Below are positions 1 through 7,392 of a DNA stretch of 13,874 bases, piece by piece; position 1 is the first letter of the stretch, and each line of letters begins with the position of its first letter. The notes under the pieces were generated by a model. That model was not told the DNA's origin and did not search any database. It was given only the letters and a program-made list of their open reading frames with translations. The stretch comes from JACZXC01 sp036447375. GTDB lineage: Bacteria > Myxococcota_A > UBA9160 > SMWR01. The position numbers and the translations under genes were made by a program. The stretch spans positions 1 to 13,874 of the forward strand of contig JAZFUU010000124.1 of the NCBI GenBank assembly GCA_036447375.1. The letters are read 5' to 3'.

Positions 1-935
1 GCTACCTGCTGGGTACGGCCCTCGCGCGACCGCTCATCGCCTTTCATCAGGCGCAGGTCGCACGCGAGATGGGCTGCGATGCGGTAGCTCACGGCGCTAC
101 TGGCAAGGGCAATGACCAGGTGCGTTTCGAGCTCGTCTTCCGCGCTCTGGCACCGGAACTGACGGTCATCGCTCCATGGCGTGAGTGGGATCTGCGCTCG
201 CGGTCCGACTGCATCGCCTACTGTGAAAAATACGGGATCCCGGTCACGGCGACCCTGAAGAAGCCCTATTCGATCGATCGCAACCTGATGCACGTGTCCT
301 TCGAAGGAGGCGTTCTCGAGGACCCGTGGCGGGAACCCGACGAAGACATGTTCATCTTGACCCAATCGGCGGAGGCCGCGCCGGATCAATCGACGGAGGT
401 TGTCATCGGATTCCGACGCGGGACGCCGATTTCGATCGACGCCGAAGACCTGACTCCCGCCGCCTTGATGATCCGGCTCAACGCCCTGGCCGGCGCCCAC
501 GGGATCGGTCGCGTTGATATGGTGGAAAACCGGTTCGTCGGACTGAAATCGCGAGGGGTCTACGAGACACCCGCTGGCACCGTATTGCATCAGGCACACC
601 GCGCGATCGAGTCCATCACGATGGATCGCGATGTGATGCACGAACGCGATCGGCTGGCTCCACGGCTGGCCGAGCTGATCTACAACGGCTTCTGGTACTC
701 GCCCGAGATGGACTTCATGCGCGCCGCGATCGATGCCTCACAGGAGAATGTCACTGGAGATGTGCGCTTGAAGCTCTACAAGGGGAGCGCGATCGTGACC
801 GGCCGGCGTTCCCCCTGTTCACTGTATGACCCCGAGCTATCGACCTTTGAAGACTCGGGCTCCGACGCGCTCTACGATCAGCGCGACGCGACCGGGTTCA
901 TCCGTCTCCAGGGTCTGCGACTCCGCAAGCCCTAG
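1..935 (+). CDS. argG: Argininosuccinate synthase, 5'-truncated by the window edge
   Basis: ArgG condenses citrulline and aspartate with ATP to argininosuccinate, the penultimate step of arginine synthesis, in the cytosol. The reading frame is open from base 3 (Tyr-Leu-Leu-Gly-Thr...) to the TAG at 933-935, giving about 310 visible residues. The family is about 400 residues long, so roughly 90 N-terminal residues with the ATP-binding SGGLDTS loop lie outside the window. Seen in sequence: the family signature GATGKGNDQVRFE about 30 residues into the visible part, then APWREWDL, KKPYSIDRNL, EGGVLEDPW and the C-terminal VGLKSRGVYETPAGT and YNGFWYSPEM blocks. All match ArgG in order with no frameshift. 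The ATG at 69 is internal and is not the start. The gene ends 13 bases before the oppositely oriented kinase gene, with no room for a separate terminator. Confidence 0.97.
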   Translation, partial: YLLGTALARPLIAFHQAQVAREMGCDAVAHGATGKGNDQVRFELVFRALAPELTVIAPWREWDLRSRSDCIAYCEKYGIPVTATLKKPYSIDRNLMHVSFEGGVLEDPWREPDEDMFILTQSAEAAPDQSTEVVIGFRRGTPISIDAEDLTPAALMIRLNALAGAHGIGRVDMVENRFVGLKSRGVYETPAGTVLHQAHRAIESITMDRDVMHERDRLAPRLAELIYNGFWYSPEMDFMRAAIDASQENVTGDVRLKLYKGSAIVTGRRSPCSLYDPELSTFEDSGSDALYDQRDATGFIRLQGLRLRKP

Positions 936-948
936 CCTGGCTGGCCGG

Positions 949-2310
949 TTATCGGCGGGCGGAGCCCGATTTCTCGTCGGTCGGCTCGGCCAGGAAACGC
1001 AGCAGCGCGGGCAGCGAGAGCCTCATCAAATCGACATCGGGGTCGAGCTCTGCGCCGAGGGCGAATACATACGCCAGGGTCTTGGCGTAGAGCAGCAGAT
1101 CGTTCGGGAGCTGAAGTCCCGGTGTCGTCTGAAGCAGCGCCTTCGCCTCGTCCTTGAGAGGCAATACCCGGGATCCGGCGATTTCGAGGCCGCCGCCGAT
1201 TCTTTCGAACATGGAAGCCACCGCTGTGCGCACCGCGTTGCGATGGCCGGACTCGACCATCTTCATGCGATCCATCGCAGCGATGAACGCGTCGAGGTCG
1301 CGCTGCATCAGGGCGTAAATGCCACGGCGGATTTCGCGGCGGAGCTGGGGGTCGAGGCGTTTGCTCAGACCAAAGTCCACGAATAGCAGCCGCGGCCGCT
1401 CCCGCGCCCCGGGCTCGTCGAGGATAAAGAGGTTGCCGGGGTGAGGGTCAGCGTGAAAGAGGCCATCCACGAACATCTGCTTCGTGTAGGCACGGATCAG
1501 GATCTCGAGCACCGTGCGGGGTGTGACCTGCAGGCGATCGAGGGCACACCGATCGCTGATCGCGACCGCAGCGTGATACTCGACGGTGAGGACGCGACCC
1601 GATGAATATCCTTCGATGACGCGCGGCACCACGATCTGGGGATCTCGCGAAAGGTTCGCCCCGATCTCTCCGGCCATGCGAGCCTCGCGCGCGAAGTCCA
1701 ACTCTTCGCGGAGACCGGTTTCGAATTCGCGATGCAGCCGCGCCCGAGCGGAACGCGACGGTCCACCCACCCGGGACCACAGCGCCAGAAGAACGCGCAG
1801 AATGACCAGGTCGGCAGCCAGCGAGGCTTCGAGCCAGGGATACTGGACTTTCACGACCACCGCGGTGCCGTCGGGAAGGGTTGCCCGGTGGACCTGCGCG
1901 ATCGATGCGGCTCCGAGCGGCTCCGGGTCGAACTCGGTGAAAAGATCGGTCAGCCCGCGCCCCAACTCGGCTTCCAGCGTCGATCGCAGCTGCGACGGTG
2001 GAATCGGCGGTACCCGGTCGCGCAGCGAAGCCAGCGCTTCGGTGGCGAACGGCGGCAGCACGTCGTGGCGATTCGCCGCAAACTGCCCGGCCTTGGCGAA
2101 GGGCCCCTTGAGCGTTCCGAGGGTCCGGACCACGCGAGCCACGGTCCGCTCGCGAAAGGCGTCTCGGTTCGCCCGGCGGACATCCGCCGGTGCCATCGAT
2201 CCGCGGATCGACGTCCAGATCCCGTCGCAGGCCGCCGCGAAGGCGCAGGCGAGGAGCCGAAAGCCCTGTTCGATGCCCAGGACGCGGTGCGCGTAGCGCA
2301 GACGGCTCAT
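949..2310 (-). CDS. ABC1/AarF/UbiB-family atypical kinase (ADCK-like)
   Basis: Members of this protein-kinase-like family (UbiB, Coq8/ADCK3) are ATPases or kinases. Several are required for ubiquinone synthesis and others are linked to lipid handling. The 453-residue protein shows the family hallmarks: KAGQ at residues 73-76 (the KxGQ motif), the Ala-rich loop GAASIAQV at 133-140 in place of a glycine-rich loop, the presumed ATP-binding Lys154 in VVVKVQYP, the ExD motif EELDF at 202-206, the catalytic loop HADPHPGN at 286-293 and the metal-binding DFG at 312-314. The C-terminal LPNDLLLYAKTLAYV and LDPDVDL segments are also typical. It is shorter than E. coli UbiB (about 546 residues) and I see no C-terminal membrane helices. 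All catalytic residues appear intact. The ATG at 2310 has no strong Shine-Dalgarno. No quinone-synthesis gene is adjacent, so assignment to ubiB itself is not supported and no symbol is given. Confidence 0.93.
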   Translation of the reverse strand: MSRLRYAHRVLGIEQGFRLLACAFAAACDGIWTSIRGSMAPADVRRANRDAFRERTVARVVRTLGTLKGPFAKAGQFAANRHDVLPPFATEALASLRDRVPPIPPSQLRSTLEAELGRGLTDLFTEFDPEPLGAASIAQVHRATLPDGTAVVVKVQYPWLEASLAADLVILRVLLALWSRVGGPSRSARARLHREFETGLREELDFAREARMAGEIGANLSRDPQIVVPRVIEGYSSGRVLTVEYHAAVAISDRCALDRLQVTPRTVLEILIRAYTKQMFVDGLFHADPHPGNLFILDEPGARERPRLLFVDFGLSKRLDPQLRREIRRGIYALMQRDLDAFIAAMDRMKMVESGHRNAVRTAVASMFERIGGGLEIAGSRVLPLKDEAKALLQTTPGLQLPNDLLLYAKTLAYVFALGAELDPDVDLMRLSLPALLRFLAEPTDEKSGSARR

Positions 2311-2443
2311 GTGGAGTTCGGTCCGCCGATCCGAGACTCCCCGGGCGTCGGGCGGGGCCGCGTCTGGAGGGGTCGCGCGGGTCCCATGGCTCCCCGCTGG
2401 GGCCTGGAACGCGATGAAGTGGAGTCCGGCGTCGGGTCCTTCC

Positions 2444-2471
2444 TTGACAGCGCGCGAATGCCTAGTCTACA
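2444..2471 (+). promoter_or_regulatory. Candidate sigma-70-type promoter for the propeller lipoprotein gene
   Basis: A perfect TTGACA at 2444-2449 is followed after 16 bases by TCTACA at 2466-2471, a weak -10 match. A 17-base spacing would instead give CTACAG. The predicted 5' leader is about 60 bases, ending in a good AAGGAG (2524-2529) 8 bases before the ATG at 2538. The 227-base divergent gap 2311-2537 otherwise holds only GC-rich sequence, and I see no matching promoter on the opposite strand for the kinase gene. The -35 is clear; the -10 assignment is inference. Confidence 0.5.
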
Positions 2472-2537
2472 GAACAGGGTCTCGGCGGGCGCGCACGTCC
2501 GGATGCTCTCCGCCCTCGCTTCCAAGGAGTACCTCCC

Positions 2538-4019
2538 ATGCGCCCCTCACGCGTTCGTTCCGCCCTGATCGGCGCGACCCTCGCCGTCGCCACGATCGGA
2601 TGCCATGTCCTCGATTTCAGTCCCCGGTACGCGGAGGGCGAGATCGCGATTTTCGACAACCTCTTCGCGGTTTCGGTACCCGACGAGCTCCACGTCGTCG
2701 CCGTCGGCTATCTCGGCGCCGTCTACTGGACGGAAGATGGCGGCGATAGCTGGCGCAAGGGCGCCACAGACACTCTCGCATCCCTGTATTCGGTTTCGAT
2801 GGCCGATACGCTGCACGGCTGGGCGGTGGGTCAGTTCGGGACGATTCTTCGCACCGACGACGCCGGCAAGACCTGGGCCGAGCAACCGAATCTCAAGCGC
2901 GACGAGCACTCCCATCTGTTCGGAATTCATGCGATCGACTCCCAGAACGCCTGGGCGGTCGGGATCTGGGGCACGCGGATTCGCACTTCGGATGGCGGGC
3001 GCACCTGGGAGGATCAGTCGCTTGTCGTGACCTTCGACCATCCCCAGTACGTGTGGCTCGACTCCGTCGATCAGGAAAAGGTGCGGGCCGGCGAGAAAGT
3101 CTACGAGGACGTCGGGTTAAACAGCGTGTACTGCCTGCCCGATCAGCCCCAATACTGCTGGTCTGTGGGTGAATTCGGCTACATCTATCACAGTGAGGAC
3201 CGGGGAGAAAATTGGGAGCGCGGCGAAATTCTGGGAGATATCCGGATGGATCCCATCTCCTTCGCCCACAACGGGATCGAGATTGGCGCCGAAGATCGAA
3301 AGGTGCTCGAGGCGTTCTCGGCTCGGATCGAGAACGAGACCCATCTCAACATCCTGATCGAAGCCTTTGCCAGTGATCGGGAGATCCGCGAGTTCGCGAC
3401 TCCCGGCGATCCCTATCCGCTGTTCGACATCGTGTCGGCGCGGATCGGCGAGATCCGGTCGATTCTCGAAGATGCCGGAGTCCTCTCCGATCGCTTCCGC
3501 GTGCCCAGTAAGCCGCCGTGGGACTATGAGGACTTCCTCGACGACGACCCGACCTTCCTCGATCGGTGGGTGGACGGGCGTCGGGCCGACGGACCCATGA
3601 TCCGCGTCGGCGTCATCCAGAATCCCTACCTCTACACCGTGCGCTTCCGGGACCCCAAGAACGGACTGATCGCGGGGTTGGGAGGCGTGGTGTTGCGGAC
3701 AGCCGACGGAGGTCGCACCTGGCGATATCGGGTCATGGACCGCAAGCAAGCGCTCTTCGCGGTGGCGACGTTCGGAGAGAGCGCCTTCGCCGTGGGAGAG
3801 AAGGGGTTCATCCGCTTCTCCGATGACGGCGGCGGCCGCTGGGAAGTGCCCCGTGACGGCCGCTTTCCGAAGCTGTTTACCTTCATGCGAGACGTCGACT
3901 TCGAGAGCGAACAACGACTGGGCCTCATCGTTGGCCAGGAAGGCTTGATCCTGCGCAGTCGGGATCGGGGTCGAACCTGGTCCCAGGTGCTTCCGCCGGC
4001 ATCCCGCAGTTCGTCCTAG
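2538..4019 (+). CDS. YCF48/BNR-repeat beta-propeller lipoprotein with inserted domain
   Basis: This 493-residue exported protein starts with a short basic n-region, a hydrophobic stretch and a lipobox-like TIGC with Cys22, suggesting a lipoprotein. Seven propeller repeats of the form G-x-I/V-x-R/Y-T-x-D-x-G-x-T/S-W are visible, around residues 60-73, 101-114, 145-158, 214-227, 383-396, 423-436 and 469-482. Examples are GTILRTDDAGKTW and GVVLRTADGGRTW. This is the pattern of YCF48/HCF136-like photosystem II assembly factors and related BNR propellers, which also occur in non-photosynthetic bacteria with unknown roles. Between repeats four and five (about residues 234-375) there is a non-repeat segment, part of which resembles an OmpA-like domain (see findings). 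The start is supported by AAGGAG 8 bases upstream. The gene stands alone, divergent from the kinase, and its stop lies 7 bases from the stop of the acyl-CoA synthetase gene. Propeller and export are well supported; the function is unknown. Confidence 0.88.
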   Translation: MRPSRVRSALIGATLAVATIGCHVLDFSPRYAEGEIAIFDNLFAVSVPDELHVVAVGYLGAVYWTEDGGDSWRKGATDTLASLYSVSMADTLHGWAVGQFGTILRTDDAGKTWAEQPNLKRDEHSHLFGIHAIDSQNAWAVGIWGTRIRTSDGGRTWEDQSLVVTFDHPQYVWLDSVDQEKVRAGEKVYEDVGLNSVYCLPDQPQYCWSVGEFGYIYHSEDRGENWERGEILGDIRMDPISFAHNGIEIGAEDRKVLEAFSARIENETHLNILIEAFASDREIREFATPGDPYPLFDIVSARIGEIRSILEDAGVLSDRFRVPSKPPWDYEDFLDDDPTFLDRWVDGRRADGPMIRVGVIQNPYLYTVRFRDPKNGLIAGLGGVVLRTADGGRTWRYRVMDRKQALFAVATFGESAFAVGEKGFIRFSDDGGGRWEVPRDGRFPKLFTFMRDVDFESEQRLGLIVGQEGLILRSRDRGRTWSQVLPPASRSSS

Positions 4020-4025
4020 AGCGGA

Positions 4026-4046
4026 GTCAGCGATTGGAGCGCTGAC
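4026..4046. terminator. Possible bidirectional hairpin at a convergent gene junction
   Basis: GTCAGCG (4026-4032) and CGCTGAC (4040-4046) form a perfect 7-bp inverted repeat with a 7-base loop. It begins just after the propeller gene's stop and covers the last codons and TGA of the acyl-CoA synthetase gene. There is no T-run on either side, so it is not a canonical intrinsic terminator. It may act on both strands or be chance in GC-rich DNA. Confidence 0.35.
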
Positions 4047-5646
4047 GCAGGTCGATGCGGCGAATCTTGCCACTCACGGTTTTGGGCAGCGAATCCACGA
4101 ATTCGACCGCGCGTGGGTATTTGTACGGGGCCGTGACGGTCTTGACGTGTTCCTGGAGCCGTTTCGCCGTCGCGGGAGTCGACGGAACTCCCGAGCGAAG
4201 CACCACATACGCCTTGACGATGGCACCGCGATCGGGGTCGGGTGCGGCGACGGCGGCGGCTTCGACGACATCGGGATGTTCGACCAAAGCGCTCTCGACT
4301 TCGAACGGGCCGATTCGGTAACCCGCCGAAACGATCACGTCGTCGGCGCGGGCGACGAACCAGAAGTAGCCGTCTTCGTCTCGATAGGCGCGATCACCGG
4401 TCACGTACCAGTCTCCGCGACGGCAGCGTTGCGTGGCCTCCGGGTCTTTCCAGTACTCGACGAATAGACTCGGGGGCTCCCCGTGCAGGGCGATATCGCC
4501 CACCTCGCCGGGAGGCAGGGCGGTGCCGGCGTCGTCGATCACTTCGACGCGGTGTCCCGGCATGGCCAGACCCATGGAGCCCGGTCTCACGGGAACGCCG
4601 GGAAAGTTGCCCACCAGCAGGATGGTCTCGGTCTGTCCGTAGCCGTCCCGGATCGTGATTCCCGTGGCGTCGTGCCAGGCTCGGATGACCTCCGGGTTGA
4701 GGGGCTCCCCGGCGGAAACACACTCGCGCAGATTGGGAAACCGGACCCCGCTGAGGTCCTGCTTGACGAGCAGGCGAAATTCGGTGGGCGGCGCACAGAA
4801 AACCTGGGGTGCCACCTCGGCGAGAAGGTCGAGTTGGCGGCGGGCATCGAATCGCCCGTCGTAGAGGAATACCTCCGCGCCGGTGCTCCAGGGTCCGAAG
4901 ATCACCCCGTATGCCGCCTTGGCCCAGCCCGTGTCGCTGGTCGTCCAAAGGCGATCCCCGGCTCGGGCCGCATGCCAGATCGCGGATGTGTAGCGCTGGG
5001 TGTAGGTATACCCGTGGTTGTGTAGAACGGCTTTGGGGGGGCCCGTGGTGCCGGAGGTGTAGTAGACGAGGGCGGGGTCCGATGCCCGTGTCGCGCATCC
5101 GGCGCTGTCGTCGTCGGGCTCCGCCTCGATCGCCGGGCCCAGATCGGTCCAGCCCTCGACGTCGGGTGCGTCCTGGGCAAAGTAGTGGCGCACGCTGTCG
5201 AGTTCTGAGCGCACGCTATCCACCACCGCCGCCTGCTCGCGAGTCGTGACGATGGCGACGGCGCGGCTGTGCTGTACGCGATAGGCGATGTCCTTGGGGC
5301 GCAGGAGGGTGGAGCTCGGGATCACCAGCAGACCCGCCTTGAGGGCCCCGAGCGTCACGAGCTGCCACTCGGGGATTCGCGGGAGCATGACCACGACGGG
5401 GTCACCGGCACGAAGGCCACGGGAGCGAAAGGCGTGGGCGACGCGGTTGGAGCCCCGGGCTACCTCCAGGAAACTGAGCCGGCGTTCGAGGCCATCGGCG
5501 TTTCTCCACAGAACGGCGGGGCGTGTGGGGTTTTCCGCGTGGCGGTCCACCACATCGCGTCCGAAATTGAATCGGTCCGGCAGGTTCCACTGAAAGACTT
5601 CGACCTGCTTCCGGTAGTTGTCGAGCCCGAGCTGGAGATGGTCCAT
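4027..5646 (-). CDS. Medium-chain acyl-CoA synthetase (ACSM-like, AMP-forming)
   Basis: This ANL-superfamily enzyme activates a carboxylic acid to its acyl-AMP and then to the CoA thioester. The 539-residue protein carries the phosphate-binding loop TSGTTGPPK (197-205), WTTSDTGWAKAA (234-245), CVSAGEPL (309-316), DGYGQTE (334-340), TGD (416-418), the A8 hinge region WFVARADDVIVSAGYRIGPFEVE (split around 429-451) and the C-terminal catalytic lysine in PKTVSGK (521-527, Lys527). The blocks SDTGWAKAA, GYGQTE, ARADDV, GYRIGPFEVE and TAPYKYPR match the vertebrate ACSM/butyrate-CoA ligase group (EC 6.2.1.2) more closely than acetyl-CoA synthetase or long-chain FadD. Medium-chain or butyryl-type acids are therefore the likely substrates, though the exact acid is inference. 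AGGA at 5653-5656, 6 bases before the ATG, supports this start. The gene is convergent with the propeller gene and divergent from the diguanylate cyclase gene. Confidence 0.93.
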   Translation of the reverse strand: MDHLQLGLDNYRKQVEVFQWNLPDRFNFGRDVVDRHAENPTRPAVLWRNADGLERRLSFLEVARGSNRVAHAFRSRGLRAGDPVVVMLPRIPEWQLVTLGALKAGLLVIPSSTLLRPKDIAYRVQHSRAVAIVTTREQAAVVDSVRSELDSVRHYFAQDAPDVEGWTDLGPAIEAEPDDDSAGCATRASDPALVYYTSGTTGPPKAVLHNHGYTYTQRYTSAIWHAARAGDRLWTTSDTGWAKAAYGVIFGPWSTGAEVFLYDGRFDARRQLDLLAEVAPQVFCAPPTEFRLLVKQDLSGVRFPNLRECVSAGEPLNPEVIRAWHDATGITIRDGYGQTETILLVGNFPGVPVRPGSMGLAMPGHRVEVIDDAGTALPPGEVGDIALHGEPPSLFVEYWKDPEATQRCRRGDWYVTGDRAYRDEDGYFWFVARADDVIVSAGYRIGPFEVESALVEHPDVVEAAAVAAPDPDRGAIVKAYVVLRSGVPSTPATAKRLQEHVKTVTAPYKYPRAVEFVDSLPKTVSGKIRRIDLRQRSNR

Positions 5647-5678
5647 CGGCGTTCCTATTCCCCCTGGGTCCAGCCCAC

Positions 5679-5684
5679 ATTATT
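5679..5684 (-). promoter_or_regulatory. Possible -10 element for the acyl-CoA synthetase gene
   Basis: Read on the minus strand, these bases are AATAAT (5 of 6 to TATAAT), an AT-rich island about 33 bases upstream of the ATG in an otherwise GC-rich spacer. No good -35 hexamer lies 16-18 bases further upstream, so an activator-dependent promoter or chance are both possible. Confidence 0.3.
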
Positions 5685-5758
5685 CATGAAACCCGTTCTG
5701 AGGGCATACGGGAGCCGGATTCCCACGATTCCCGGACCCGTGGCCCCCCTCGTCGCCG

Positions 5759-5792
5759 CCGGGCTCAGAGGGGCTATTTTCCCCGGGCTGAG
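5759..5792. repeat. Direct repeat flanking a G4/C4 hairpin in the divergent spacer
   Basis: CCGGGCTCAG (5759-5768) and CCGGGCTGAG (5783-5792) match at 9 of 10 positions and start 24 bases apart. Between them GGGG (5770-5773) and CCCC (5781-5784) flank the AT-rich CTATTTT. The element lies in the 179-base gap between the acyl-CoA synthetase and diguanylate cyclase genes, 34 bases before the latter's ATG, so it could be an operator or 5'-leader hairpin. No known regulator site was recognised, and nothing else stands out in this gap apart from the possible -10 element. Confidence 0.35.
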
Positions 5793-5825
5793 GCTCTCAA
5801 GCACGCAACTCCGCTCGCCGATTCG

Positions 5826-7244
5826 ATGGGCGGGGAAATGGGGAGGGGAGTGGAAGCCAATTCGCACAGACTGGCTCGAGTGGTGGTGGTCCATCGCGAT
5901 CAGGCCATCCGCGAACGGGTACGCCGCGGTCTCGAGACCCGTGTGTTCGTCGAATGCTGCGAGAGCGGAGAGGCGGCGTTGGCGGCGCTGGACCGGGAAC
6001 CGGCGGATCTGGTCGTCTCCGATCTCACCCTGTCCGGCCTTTCGGGTCTCGAGTTGCTCGAACGGGTTCGTGGAGTCCATCCGGAGACCGAGTTCGTCGC
6101 CCTGACCGCCGACGCCTCGGACGAGAGCGCGATGGAGGCCCGGCGTATGGGGGCCGCGGAAACCCTGTCCAAGCCGATCTGCCTCGAAGAGCTCGAGCGG
6201 GTGGTTGACCGTCTATTGGCCCGAAGGCGCCTTGCCGCGGACAACGAACGCCTGCGCGAAGCGCTCGATACGGTCGAGTCGTGCCAGATCCTGATGCGCT
6301 GCCTGGACTCGGGCGAGGTGTACGGCCTGGCGTTGGACCTGCTCCTCGGCGTGCTTCCGCGTCGGCGCGGCCTGACCTTGTTTCGCCGCAGCTCGGTACC
6401 GGAATCCGAGGCGGTTTCTTTTCGGGGCTTCTCTGAGGGGGAAGCGCAGGTCCTGCGCGACGCACTGCTGGGTGAGAAGCCGGTGGAACCGGTCGCCCAT
6501 CGAATCGAAGTCGTCTCGGAGGGCGCCCTTCACGAGGCCTTCGATGCGGTCGAGGTCGATTCCGGCCCCGCATTGGTGGTCCCGGTGAACGGTCATGAGG
6601 TCGAATCCGGGGTGATCTGGATCTTCGAAGATGGGCGCCCGTTCGGACCGGACGAGATCGATCGGGTTCGCCTGATCGCCGCCCACGCCGAACTGGCTGT
6701 CAACAACGCCGAGCGCTTCGTCCTCGCCAAGGAGCGCGCGTTCATCGACGACGTCACCGAGGTGTACAACGCGCGCTACCTCATCAGAGCGACCGAGCGG
6801 GAGATCCAACGAGCGGAACGGTATGGAAAGGATCTCTGTGTCCTGTTTCTCGACCTCGATCGCTTCAAGCTGGTGAACGATCGATTCGGACACCTGATCG
6901 GATCGCAGACGCTGCGCCGGCTGAGTGAGGTGTTGCTGCAGTGCATTCGCCAGGTCGATACCCTGGCGCGATTCGGCGGCGACGAATTCACGATTCTACT
7001 CGTGGACACGGAACTCGACGCCGCGTTGGTGATCGCCGAGCGGATTCGGCGGACCGTCGCGGAAACGCTCTTCGAAGGCGGAGCCGGTGCGCCGATCCGA
7101 CTCAGCATCAGTATTGGCGTTGCGGCCTATCCGCAGCATGGGCGCGACCGGGACGGCTTGCTCGACCTGTCCGACAAGGCGATGTATCGGGCCAAGTCGC
7201 TCGGCCGCAACTGCGTGTGCAGCGCTTCGGATCTGAACGACTGA
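5826..7244 (+). CDS. Receiver / GAF-like / GGDEF diguanylate cyclase
   Basis: This 472-residue response regulator probably makes cyclic di-GMP from two GTP. Residues about 18-130 form a receiver domain with phospho-acceptor Asp66 (VVSDLTLSG), Thr94 (ALTAD) and Lys116 (LSKP). The acidic pair normally ending strand beta-1 is replaced by His23-Arg24. Residues about 132-300 start with a helical linker and continue as a weak GAF-like region that I cannot assign with certainty. The GGDEF domain (about 305-468) has metal-site Asp343 in FLDLDRFK, NDRFGH at 351-356, the active-site GGDEF at 384-388, and RQVD at 375-378, five residues before it. RQVD is an intact RxxD inhibitory site, so product inhibition is expected. 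There is no EAL domain or membrane segment. The start is uncertain: ATG 5826, ATG 5838 and GTG 5850 are all in frame, and GGAGG at 5842-5846 is too close to the GTG to decide. The gene is divergent from the acyl-CoA synthetase gene. Confidence 0.92.
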   Translation: MGGEMGRGVEANSHRLARVVVVHRDQAIRERVRRGLETRVFVECCESGEAALAALDREPADLVVSDLTLSGLSGLELLERVRGVHPETEFVALTADASDESAMEARRMGAAETLSKPICLEELERVVDRLLARRRLAADNERLREALDTVESCQILMRCLDSGEVYGLALDLLLGVLPRRRGLTLFRRSSVPESEAVSFRGFSEGEAQVLRDALLGEKPVEPVAHRIEVVSEGALHEAFDAVEVDSGPALVVPVNGHEVESGVIWIFEDGRPFGPDEIDRVRLIAAHAELAVNNAERFVLAKERAFIDDVTEVYNARYLIRATEREIQRAERYGKDLCVLFLDLDRFKLVNDRFGHLIGSQTLRRLSEVLLQCIRQVDTLARFGGDEFTILLVDTELDAALVIAERIRRTVAETLFEGGAGAPIRLSISIGVAAYPQHGRDRDGLLDLSDKAMYRAKSLGRNCVCSASDLND

Positions 7245-7275
7245 GACCCTCCCTTCGCATGGGCGCACGGGTCTC
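7243..7275 (+). terminator. Possible hairpin terminator after the diguanylate cyclase gene
   Basis: GAGACCC (7243-7249), overlapping the TGA stop, and GGGTCTC (7269-7275) make a perfect 7-bp inverted repeat with a 19-base loop. No T-run follows. A second GGGTCTC at 7327-7333 could pair with the same left arm, so alternative folding is possible. The 162-base gap to aspS contains no gene that I can support. Confidence 0.35.
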
Positions 7276-7356
7276 CGGCACCGCGGGAGTTGTGAGTCGG
7301 CGGGCCGGTTCGCTGGCGACTGCTCGGGGTCTCTGCTAACCGAGTTGCTGATTCAA

Positions 7357-7392
7357 GCGCAAGCCCGAAGGGCGCGCCGAGGCGCGTTGCGC
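7357..7392 (+). promoter_or_regulatory. Predicted three-way-junction RNA in the aspS leader
   Basis: Outer arms GCGCAA (7357-7362) and TTGCGC (7387-7392) enclose two adjacent hairpins: GCCC-GAA-GGGC (7363-7373) and GCGC-CGAG-GCGC (7374-7385). Nearly every base between the outer arms is paired or in a small loop. The structure ends 4 bases before the GGGGAG (7397-7402) that precedes the GTG start of aspS, a position suited to translational control. I saw no T-box consensus, and no known riboswitch class was recognised. The helices are read directly from the sequence; the regulatory role is inference. Confidence 0.4.

Noticed and set aside
3117..4073. 318-codon minus-strand frame opposite the propeller gene
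   Set aside because: Shadow of the repeat-containing plus-strand gene, with no motif of its own.
5269..6105. 278-codon plus-strand frame spanning the acyl-CoA synthetase start, the spacer and the diguanylate cyclase start
   Set aside because: It crosses two well-supported genes in other frames and its translation shows no family pattern.
7314..7342. TGGCGA ... TAACCG as an aspS promoter
   Set aside because: Each hexamer matches the consensus at only three positions, no better than chance.
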